Below are positions 1-5,979 of a DNA stretch of 6,249 nt, piece after piece; positions within the stretch are counted from its first letter, which is position 1, and each line of letters starts with the position of its first letter. The stretch covers positions 1 to 6,249 of the forward strand of contig VGYW01000467.1 in NCBI GenBank assembly GCA_016872875.1, given 5' to 3'. This DNA is from Planctomycetota bacterium (GTDB lineage Bacteria; Planctomycetota; PUPC01; DSUN01). Position numbers and translations under genes: made by a program. A model generated the notes under the pieces. That model searched no databases. It saw nothing but the letters and a program-made list of their open reading frames with translations, and was not told the origin of the DNA.

Positions 1-2042
1 CCGTCGCACCAGTGAGGCCCCAGGCCCCCGTTCGGCCCGTCGCGGCCACACCGCCGCCCGCGGCTCGCCCAGTGAAGGAGGAGGAGCCGGCCCACGTCGA
101 GTCCCTCACGCTCATGGGCCGTGCCCCGGCGCCGGCTGAGCCCGAGCCTCCGAAGCCGCCCGTCGCACCAGTGAGGCCCCAGGCCCCGGTTCGGCCCGTC
201 GCGGCCACTCCGCAGCCGCCCGTCGCGCCAGTGAGGCCCCAGGCCCCCGTTCGGCCCGTCGCGGCCACTCCGCCGCCCGCGGCTCGCCCAGTGAAGGAGG
301 AGGAGCCGGCCCACGTCGAGTCCCTCACGCTCATGGGGCGTGCCCCGGCGCCGGCTGAGCCCGAGCCTCCGAAGCCGCCCGTCGCGCCAGTGAGGCCCCA
401 GGCCCCCGTTCGGCCCGTCGCGGCCACACCGCCGCCCGCGGCTCGCCCAGTGAAGGAGGAGGAGCCGGCCCACGTCGAGTCCCTCACGCTCATGGGCCGT
501 GCCGCGGCACCGCCTGAGCCCGAGCCTCCGAAGCCGCCCGTCGCGCCAGTGAGGCCCCAGGCCCCGGTTCGGCCCGTCGCGGCCACTCCGCCGCCCGCGG
601 CTCGCCCAGTGAAGGAGGAGGAGCCGGCCCACGTCGAGTCCGTAACCTTGATGGGGTCAGGCGCGGCCCCGTCGGCGCCCGAGGTCCACAAGCCACCCAC
701 CGCGGTGCCCAGGCCTCAGGCGCCCATCCGCCCCGTCACGCCCAGCCCGCCGACGCGCGAGCCGGCGAAGCCGCCAACCCAGGCGGTGTCGCCCACGCCC
801 CGCCCCCACGCAGCAGCGGAACGGCCAACGACCCCGCGGCCCACTCCGACCCCGCAGCCGGAGGCCGAGAGGCCCCTGGCCACACCTGCGCCCGCCTACA
901 GACCCGCCGCGGCCCGCCCGGAGACGCCCAGCCGGCCCTTCACCCCGCCCCCGGCGGAGCGCGAGCCAGCGAGGCCCCCCACCGAGGTGGCCGCTCCCAC
1001 GTCGCGCCACCATGCGCCAGCGGAGCGGCCGGCCACCCCGCGGCCCGCCCCTGGCGCGCCGCCGGAGGCCGAGAGGCCGCGCCTCACGCCCACGCCAACT
1101 CACAGGCCCACCGCGGCCCGCCCGGAGACGCCGAGCCGCCCCTTCACCCCGCCGCCAGCGGCGCGCGAGCCGGAGCGCCCACCGGCCCGGCCGGCCCCCG
1201 CCGCGGCGCGCGCCCCCGAGCCGGCCCGCCCGGCAAGCCAGGACTTCGAGGCGATGCTCGCGGCCGAGATGGCAGCCGGCCTGGACACCCCAGCAACGGC
1301 GACGACATCCGCGCCGCCGAAGCCGGCGCCGGCCCGGCCGGAGCCTGCGCCGCAGGCCCCGCGCCCGGCAGCGGCGAGCCCGGCCCCGGCCGAGCCGGCC
1401 CGCCCGGCGCCCGCGCCGCGCCCGGCAGCGGCGAGCCCGGCCCCGGCCGAGCCGGCCCGCCCGGCGCCCGCGCCGCGCCCGGCTGCCCCAAGCGCCCCCA
1501 AGCCTGCCTCAGAACAGTTCCCGCCGGCCCGCGACCTCTGGGCCGCACCAGGGATGCCGGGCGAAAAGCCCGCGCCCGCTCCGAGCCCCTGGGCCACCCC
1601 TGAGGCCCCGCGCGAGAAGCCAGCGCCGGCCCCCAGCACGTGGGCCACACCTTCCACGCCCGCGCCCGCGCCCGGACGCGCCGCCGGGGGCGGCGGCTCC
1701 TCCGGCCTCACCGCCGTCCTGCTCATCGCGCTGGCGGGGATCATCGTGGCGGCCGTGAACTTCGTCCCGGGGCTCCTGCGCAGCAAGGCGCCTGACCAGC
1801 CCACCACGCAGGAGAAGACCACCACCACCGTGCCGCCCACAAAGCACCGCGTGGCCACCCCCATCCCGCCCGCCCCGCGCGAACCCAAGGAGCCCGCGAA
1901 AGAGCCCAAGACCCCCGAGCCCGCGAAGGAGCCTGAGGCCAAAGCGCCGCCCACAGAGTCCAAGGCGGTCGAGCCACCGCCCTCGAAGGAGCCTGCGAAG
2001 GAGCCGGCGAAAGAGCCAAAGGCCGAGGAGACGCCGAAGTAG
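1..2042 (+). CDS. Proline-rich repeat protein with one C-terminal-side membrane segment (5' end outside window)
   Basis: I do not recognise a family. The frame is open to the left edge, and the GTG at 12 lies inside a repeat unit, so the true start is upstream; residue numbers here count from 12. About 560 residues of Pro/Ala/Arg/Glu-rich sequence consist of 53-aa units carrying VESLTLMG, then 68-aa, 19-aa and 17-aa units. One hydrophobic segment (about residues 565-588, GLTAVLLIALAGIIVAAVNF) is preceded by GGGGSS and followed by RSK. The tail from about residue 626 is Lys/Glu/Pro-rich with repeated KEPAKEP and ends at a TAG. The layout suggests a single-pass protein with long extended linkers, the tail resembling the Pro/Lys/Glu spacer of TonB-like proteins. 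Orientation in the membrane and function are unknown. Low complexity makes opposite-strand frames open too, but only this frame gives a coherent membrane segment and charged tail. Confidence 0.75.
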   Translation, partial: VAPVRPQAPVRPVAATPPPAARPVKEEEPAHVESLTLMGRAPAPAEPEPPKPPVAPVRPQAPVRPVAATPQPPVAPVRPQAPVRPVAATPPPAARPVKEEEPAHVESLTLMGRAPAPAEPEPPKPPVAPVRPQAPVRPVAATPPPAARPVKEEEPAHVESLTLMGRAAAPPEPEPPKPPVAPVRPQAPVRPVAATPPPAARPVKEEEPAHVESVTLMGSGAAPSAPEVHKPPTAVPRPQAPIRPVTPSPPTREPAKPPTQAVSPTPRPHAAAERPTTPRPTPTPQPEAERPLATPAPAYRPAAARPETPSRPFTPPPAEREPARPPTEVAAPTSRHHAPAERPATPRPAPGAPPEAERPRLTPTPTHRPTAARPETPSRPFTPPPAAREPERPPARPAPAAARAPEPARPASQDFEAMLAAEMAAGLDTPATATTSAPPKPAPARPEPAPQAPRPAAASPAPAEPARPAPAPRPAAASPAPAEPARPAPAPRPAAPSAPKPASEQFPPARDLWAAPGMPGEKPAPAPSPWATPEAPREKPAPAPSTWATPSTPAPAPGRAAGGGGSSGLTAVLLIALAGIIVAAVNFVPGLLRSKAPDQPTTQEKTTTTVPPTKHRVATPIPPAPREPKEPAKEPKTPEPAKEPEAKAPPTESKAVEPPPSKEPAKEPAKEPKAEETPK
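12..707 (+). repeat. 159-bp in-frame tandem repeat, four full units plus one 60-bp unit
   Basis: Units begin at GTGAGGCCCCAGGCC at 12, 171, 231, 390 and 549. Full units are 159 bp (53 aa); the unit at 171-230 is 60 bp (20 aa). Each full unit encodes a basic Pro-rich part (RPQAPVRPVAATPPPAARPV), an acidic patch (KEEEPAH), the hydrophobic motif VESLTLMG and an EPEPPKPP spacer. Units differ at very few bases, mostly silent, except that the last one diverges after VESVTLMG. The array probably continues upstream of the window. Confidence 0.95.
711..1184 (+). repeat. 204-bp in-frame repeat, two full copies and a partial third
   Basis: Copies start at 711, 915 and 1119, spaced exactly 204 bp (68 aa). 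The shared pattern is RP(Q/E)(A/T)P-RP-TP-P-REP-(K/R)PPT, then a His-containing AERP-TPRP segment and PEAERP. The third copy stops after about 22 residues (REPERPP). Copies are more diverged than the 159-bp units. They begin with the same RPxxPxRP signature, so they may be an older descendant of that unit. Confidence 0.85.
1362..1490 (+). repeat. 57-bp in-frame tandem repeat (RPAAASPAPAEPARPAPAP)
   Basis: Two near-identical 57-bp copies (19 aa) at 1362-1418 and 1419-1475 are followed by a truncated third (RPAAPSA) from 1476. The near-identity at DNA level points to a recent duplication inside the proline-rich gene. Confidence 0.9.
1536..1652 (+). repeat. 51-bp in-frame repeat with WATP motif
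   Basis: Tryptophan codons at 1539, 1590 and 1641 are spaced exactly 51 bp and sit in LWAAP, PWATP and TWATP. Each of the first two is followed by a 17-aa unit ending EKPAPAPS. These are the only tryptophans in the visible part of the protein and lie just before the membrane segment. Confidence 0.8.
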
Positions 2043-2084
2043 TCTGCCCCTCCGGATGCTGGGTCAAGATGCCCACTTCTTAAG

Positions 2085-2099
2085 GCGGCCTGTGGCCGC
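2085..2099 (+). terminator. Small GC hairpin after the proline-rich gene, weak terminator candidate
   Basis: GCGGCC and GGCCGC pair perfectly around a TGT loop, starting 42 bp after the stop codon. No T-run follows on the + strand, so intrinsic termination is doubtful. It may only be a fortuitous GC hairpin. Confidence 0.25.
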
Positions 2100-2106
2100 A
2101 ACCAAA

Positions 2107-2181
2107 GGGGATGATTGGATGGGTGGATCAATGGATGATTGTCTGACACCCATGCACCCATCCATTCATCCATTCACCCCC
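2107..2181. repeat. Imperfect palindrome of GGAT/TGAT-phased repeats
   Basis: The left arm at 2107-2137 and the reverse complement of 2151-2181 match at 23 of 31 positions, with a 13-nt loop. Both arms are built from roughly 4-nt steps (GGATGATTGGATGGGTGGAT on the left, CCATCCATTCATCCATTC on the right). It lies wholly in the intergenic region. The pattern resembles dispersed simple-repeat hairpins of some Planctomycete-type genomes; that parallel is from memory. Confidence 0.75.
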
Positions 2182-2186
2182 GAACA

Positions 2187-2203
2187 TGCGCGCAAAGCGC
2201 GCA
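2187..2203. repeat. Perfect 7-bp hairpin TGCGCGC-AAA-GCGCGCA
   Basis: A perfect 7-bp stem with an AAA loop lies 6 bp after the GGAT palindrome. No T-run follows it. It could be part of the same repeat block or a structure in an upstream transcript. Its role is unknown. Confidence 0.5.
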
Positions 2204-2351
2204 CAAGTGACGACGGAACAATCTATTGCGCACAAGTGGGCATCCTGGCCATCTTGCGGCGGAAGCCTTGTGTTTGCAAGAGGTTACGGGAGGCGTCAAG
2301 ATCGCCACGTATCGGGAGGTGACCACCTTGGCCCGTCGGTGATTTCCCTTC

Positions 2352-2380
2352 TTTCTCCCGAGCGGCTCCCGCGCTAGAAT
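2352..2380 (+). promoter_or_regulatory. Candidate sigma-70-type promoter of the dehydratase operon
   Basis: TAGAAT at 2375-2380 (in GCGCTAGAATGG) matches five of six bases of the TATAAT -10 consensus. The -35 region is poor: TTTCTC at 2352-2357 is the 17-bp-spaced position and matches two of six. Transcription would begin near 2387, leaving a leader of about 33 nt. A 5-bp hairpin (CACGG-GAGG-CCGTG, 2386-2399) lies at the start of that leader. A near-palindrome AGGTG-AC-CACCT at 2317-2328, about 47 bp upstream of the -10, could be an operator, but nothing further supports this. Confidence 0.4.
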
Positions 2381-2419
2381 GGTGGCACGGGAGGCCGTGG
2401 CTGCTAGGGAACAGGCGAG

Positions 2420-4771
2420 ATGACCGAGCGAACGGCGCGACTCAGGCAGGCGAGCCTCGATGCCAGGCCCTGCATCAGCGAGGAACGCGCCCTCCTGATG
2501 ACGGACTTCTGCCAGGCCAACGAGGGCAAGCTCTCCCCGCCCATGATGCGGGCAAGGAGCTTCCTCCACCTCTGCCAGCACAAGGCCGTCTGGCTCGGCC
2601 CCGACGAGCTCATCGTCGGCGAGCGCGGCCAGAGGCCGAAAGCCGTCCCAACCTATCCCGAGCTCACCTGCCACAGCCTCCAAGACCTCGACATCCTCCA
2701 CAGCCGCCCGAAGACGTGTTACGCGGTCTCGGGCGAATGCCGCCGAGCCTATGAGGAGCGGCTCATCCCCTACTGGCGTGGCCGCTCGATGCGCGACCGC
2801 ATCTTCGCTGCCGTAAGCCCCGAATGGAAGGATGCTTACGACGCCGGAATCTTCACCGAGTTCATGGAGCAGCGGGCCCCAGGCCACACCGTGCTCGACG
2901 ACAAGGTGTATCGCAAGGGGATGCTGGACTTCAAGGGCGAGATTGCACAAGGTCTTGCTGCGCTTGACTTTCTGGCTGACCCCGACGCCTATGCGAAGCG
3001 TGAGCAGCTCGCCGCGATGTCCGTGGCTTGCGACGCCGCTATCCTCTTCGCCCAGCGCCACGCCGACCTCGCCCGCGAACTTGCCGCCCGCGAGCCAGAC
3101 CCCGCCCGCAAGGCGGAGCTTGAGAAGATCGCTGCCGTTTGCTCCTGGGTCCCCGCCCACGCCCCGCGCGACTTCCACGAGGCGCTCCAAATGTATTGGT
3201 GGTGCCACCTTGCGGTGATCACGGAGCTGAACGGCTGGGACTCCTTCAGCCCCGGCCACCTCGACCAGCACCTCCTGCCCTTCTACCGCAAGGGCCTGGC
3301 GGAGGGCACCCTCACGCCCGCCGCCGCACGCGAGCTTCTTGAAGCCTTCTTCGTGAAGTTCAACAACCACCCCGCCCCTCCAAAGGTCGGCGTAACCGCC
3401 GCAGAGAGCGGCACTTACACCGACTTCGCCAACGTCAACCTCGGCGGCCTCCTCGCCGACGGCTCGGACGGCTCGAACGAGCTCTCCCACATCCTCCTCG
3501 ACATCGTGGACGACATGCACCTCCTCCAGCCGAGCACCAACCTCCAGGTCTCCGTGAAGACCCCCGACGAACTCCTCAAGCACGCGCTCCGCGTCATTCG
3601 CCGCGGCTACGGCTTCCCATCCCTCTTCAACGTCGAGTCGGTCATCGCCGAGCAACTCCGCGTCGGCAAGTCGCTCGAAGACGCCCGCGCCGGCGGTTGC
3701 TCAGGCTGCGTGGAGACCGGCGCATTCGGCAAGGAAGCCTACATCCTCACCGGCTACTTCAACCTCCCGAAAATACTGGACTTAGCACTTCACAACGGCC
3801 TCGACCCCCGCACGGGCACCCAGCTCGGCCCGCAGACCGGCACCCCCGCCACCGCCGACGCACTCTTCGCCGCCTTCGCGACGCAACTCAAGCACTTCCT
3901 TGAGGTTAAGCTCACCGCCAACGCCATCATCGAGCAGCTCTACGCCCGCTCCATGCCCGCCCCATTCCTCTCCGTCATCACCGACGACTGCATCCGCAAA
4001 GGCCGCGACTACAACGCCGGCGGAGCACGCTACAACAACTCCTACGTCCAATTCGTTGGCATTGGGACACTTACGGACTCCCTCGCCGCCATCGAGCACC
4101 TCGTCTTCGCCGAGCAAGCGGTCCCCCTCGCCGACCTCGTGGCGGCCCTCGACGCCAACTTCGCCGGCCACGAAGTCCTCCGCCAGCGCCTCCTCAACCG
4201 CGCACCTAAGTATGGCAATGACAACGACTTAGCGGACGCCCTCATGGTCCGCGCCTTCAACCTCCTCGTCGAATCCCTCGACGGCCGCCCCAACACCAAA
4301 GGGGGCCACTACCGCGTCGAAATGCTCCCCACCACCAGCCACATCTACTTCGGCTCGCTCACCGGCGCCAGCCCCGACGGACGCCTCGCCGCCACCCCAC
4401 TCTCCGAGGGCATCAGCCCCGTCCAGGGCGCCGACCGCAAAGGCCCCACCGCCGTCGTAAAGTCCGCCGCCAAGATGGACCACATCAAGACCGGCGGCGC
4501 CCTCCTCAACATCAAGTTCACCCCCTCACTCCTCGGCGACGAAGGCGGCATCGAGAGCCTCACCCGCCTCGTCCGCACCTACTTCGCCCTAAGTGGCCAC
4601 CACGTCCAGTTCAACGTCGTCACCGCCGCCACCCTCCGCAAGGCCCAGGCCCATCCCGAAGCCTACCGCCACCTCATCGTCCGCGTCGCAGGCTACTCCG
4701 ACTACTTCACCGACCTCCCCCGCGGCCTCCAGGACGAGATCATCTCCCGCACCGAGCACACCCGCTTCTGA
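2420..4771 (+). CDS. hypD: HypD-type glycyl radical enzyme, probable trans-4-hydroxy-L-proline dehydratase
   Basis: This 783-aa protein is close in length to Clostridioides HypD (789 aa from memory). It is expected to dehydrate trans-4-hydroxy-L-proline to 1-pyrroline-5-carboxylate by radical chemistry in the cytoplasm, without oxygen. The C-terminal glycyl loop RVAGYSDYF places the radical glycine at G758, and the thiyl cysteine is C430 in GCSGCVETG. Against recalled HypD numbering, F148, H156, D274, S330, D335, F336, C430, E432 and Y446 align at a constant offset of four to F152, H160, D278, S334, D339, F340, C434, E436 and Y450. That favours HypD over generic pyruvate formate-lyases. Start: ATG at 2420 aligns with the family N-terminus; AGGGA at 2406-2410 is a modest ribosome binding site. 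An extra cysteine, C427, sits three residues before C430. Third codon positions are strongly C-biased, unlike the gene downstream. The required radical-SAM activase is not in this window. Another substrate within the HypD clade cannot be excluded. Confidence 0.9.
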   Translation: MTERTARLRQASLDARPCISEERALLMTDFCQANEGKLSPPMMRARSFLHLCQHKAVWLGPDELIVGERGQRPKAVPTYPELTCHSLQDLDILHSRPKTCYAVSGECRRAYEERLIPYWRGRSMRDRIFAAVSPEWKDAYDAGIFTEFMEQRAPGHTVLDDKVYRKGMLDFKGEIAQGLAALDFLADPDAYAKREQLAAMSVACDAAILFAQRHADLARELAAREPDPARKAELEKIAAVCSWVPAHAPRDFHEALQMYWWCHLAVITELNGWDSFSPGHLDQHLLPFYRKGLAEGTLTPAAARELLEAFFVKFNNHPAPPKVGVTAAESGTYTDFANVNLGGLLADGSDGSNELSHILLDIVDDMHLLQPSTNLQVSVKTPDELLKHALRVIRRGYGFPSLFNVESVIAEQLRVGKSLEDARAGGCSGCVETGAFGKEAYILTGYFNLPKILDLALHNGLDPRTGTQLGPQTGTPATADALFAAFATQLKHFLEVKLTANAIIEQLYARSMPAPFLSVITDDCIRKGRDYNAGGARYNNSYVQFVGIGTLTDSLAAIEHLVFAEQAVPLADLVAALDANFAGHEVLRQRLLNRAPKYGNDNDLADALMVRAFNLLVESLDGRPNTKGGHYRVEMLPTTSHIYFGSLTGASPDGRLAATPLSEGISPVQGADRKGPTAVVKSAAKMDHIKTGGALLNIKFTPSLLGDEGGIESLTRLVRTYFALSGHHVQFNVVTAATLRKAQAHPEAYRHLIVRVAGYSDYFTDLPRGLQDEIISRTEHTRF

Positions 4772-4792
4772 CGTCTGGAAGGAGAGGAGAAG

Positions 4793-5974
4793 ATGAAGCG
4801 CGAGGAGCTTCGCGACGGGCGGAAGGACGGGCTGGAGCCGCTCGAGGCGCTGGATGTCCGCTCGACGCGGACGTTCGCCGAGATGCTCGAGGCGATGTCG
4901 AAGACGGCGTTCGGCGGACGGAACCTGGGCGAGGCGTTCCACGTGCTGCGGGCGATGGCGGACGACCCCGACTGCACGATCGTGCTGACAATCTCCGGGG
5001 CGATGACGGTCGCGAAGATGGGCAAGGTGGTCTGCGAGATGATCGCGGGCGGCCTCGCACACATCGTGGTCTGCACGGGCGCGCTCATGGCACACGGCCT
5101 GACCGAGGCCATCGGCCTCACCCATTACAAGCACGACCCCGCGATCTCCGACCGCGAGCTCTACGAGAAGGGCTACAACCGGGTCTACGACACCCTTGAG
5201 ATGGAGGCGAACCTCTGCGAGGCGGAGCGGGTGGTGAGCGCGGTGCTGGCGGGGTTCGACTGGAGCCGGCCGACGTGTTCGAGGGAGGTGACGCGCGCGA
5301 TAGGCCGCCACCTGGTGGAGCAGGGGCAGATGCCGAGCATCCTGGGCTGCGCCTTCCAGAAGGGGGTGCCGGTCTACGTGCCGGCGATGACGGACTCCGA
5401 GCTTGGGCTGGACCTCTCGACGTTCATCCTCTCGAAGGCGAAAACGGCGAGCCACGAGCCGCGAGCCGCGAGCCGCGAGCGGGGGAGAAGGTCTGGAGGC
5501 TCGGCGCTCGGCGCTCGAAGCTCGTGGCTCGACACGTTCTTTCAGGAGGTGCCGAACTACAATCCGTACCTCGACCTTCACGACTACGCGCAGCGCGCGC
5601 TGCGGGCGAAGCGGCTGGGCATCTTCACGGTGGGCGGCGGGGTGCCGCGGAACTGGGCGCAGCAGGTGGCGCCCTTCATCGAGATAGTGAACATGCGGGT
5701 GGGCACGGCGCTGCCGGTGCCGCGGTTCCGCTACGGGGTGCGCCTGTGCCCGGAGCCGGCGCACTGGGGCGGGCTGAGCGGCTGCACGTACTCCGAGGGG
5801 GTGTCGTGGGGGAAGTTCGTCAGCCCCGAGGAGGGCGGGCGCTACGCGGAGGTGCACTGCGACGCCACGATCGCCTGGCCGCTGCTGGTGCGGGCAGTCT
5901 GCGAGGCGCGGAGTATGGCCCCTGATTCTGGTAAGGTCCTTCGGCGCCGAAGCTCCGAACGGAGCGTACTATAG
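4793..5974 (+). CDS. Deoxyhypusine synthase-like protein (bacterial DHS/homospermidine synthase family), with in-frame insertion
   Basis: This 393-aa protein belongs to the DHS fold family, which uses NAD and transfers an aminobutyl group from spermidine or putrescine. Visible family blocks are LTISGAMTVAKMG (65-77), CTGALMAHGL (94-103), EKGYNRVYD (125-133), VPVYVPAMTDSELG (192-205), GIFTVGGGVPRNWAQQ (276-291), HWGGLSGCTYSEGVSWGKF (324-342) and CDATIAWPLL (356-365). K341 in VSWGK matches the lysine (human K329) that carries the covalent imine intermediate. The His-His pair of eukaryotic GGGVVKHH is replaced by Asn-Trp, and bacteria generally lack eIF5A, so the acceptor is probably a small amine; this is inference. 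ATG at 4793 is preceded by AAGGAGAGGAG (4779-4789), 21 bp after the dehydratase stop, so cotranscription is likely. Residues about 219-247 come from a palindromic insertion, and about 20 C-terminal residues look like non-family extension. Third positions are G-biased. Confidence 0.87.
   Translation: MKREELRDGRKDGLEPLEALDVRSTRTFAEMLEAMSKTAFGGRNLGEAFHVLRAMADDPDCTIVLTISGAMTVAKMGKVVCEMIAGGLAHIVVCTGALMAHGLTEAIGLTHYKHDPAISDRELYEKGYNRVYDTLEMEANLCEAERVVSAVLAGFDWSRPTCSREVTRAIGRHLVEQGQMPSILGCAFQKGVPVYVPAMTDSELGLDLSTFILSKAKTASHEPRAASRERGRRSGGSALGARSSWLDTFFQEVPNYNPYLDLHDYAQRALRAKRLGIFTVGGGVPRNWAQQVAPFIEIVNMRVGTALPVPRFRYGVRLCPEPAHWGGLSGCTYSEGVSWGKFVSPEEGGRYAEVHCDATIAWPLLVRAVCEARSMAPDSGKVLRRRSSERSVL
5448..5531. 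repeat. 84-bp palindromic element of 7-nt units inserted in frame in the DHS-like gene
   Basis: The 33-nt arms at 5448-5480 and 5499-5531 flank an 18-nt loop. The outermost 12 bp pair perfectly (CGAGCCACGAGC with GCTCGTGGCTCG) and the inner part pairs imperfectly. Both arms are heptanucleotide arrays: GCGAGCC-type on the left and GGCGCTC-type on the right. The total of 84 bp is 28 codons, so the frame is kept. It encodes Ser/Arg/Ala/Glu-rich sequence (SHEPRAASRERGRR) between conserved family blocks, where DHS homologues need no such stretch. Confidence 0.85.
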
Positions 5975-5979
5975 CAGCC

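Noticed and set aside
12..707. CRISPR-like array
   Set aside because: Units are contiguous, 159 bp long, coding and in frame, with no short repeat plus unique spacer pattern.
1..2042. Functional link between a proline-rich protein and hydroxyproline catabolism
   Set aside because: Nothing in the sequence supports hydroxylation of this bacterial protein; adjacency and composition alone are not evidence.
1100..2173. Long open frame on the - strand (357 codons) opposite the proline-rich gene
   Set aside because: It is Gly/Ala/Arg-rich shadow sequence created by GC-rich repeats, and its N-terminus is just the GGAT palindrome translated. The + strand frame has a clear membrane segment and charged tail.
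2245..2350. Riboswitch or small RNA upstream of the dehydratase
   Set aside because: I see no known aptamer pattern, and the likely transcription start near 2387 lies downstream of this stretch.
2174..3655. Long open frame on the - strand (493 codons) opposite the dehydratase
   Set aside because: It lies antisense to conserved glycyl radical enzyme sequence and shows no family motif. It reflects strong C-bias at third positions of the true gene.
4589..5857. Long open frame on the - strand (422 codons) across the operon junction
   Set aside because: It spans the end of one conserved gene and most of the next, has His/Arg/Leu-rich composition, and contains no recognisable domain.
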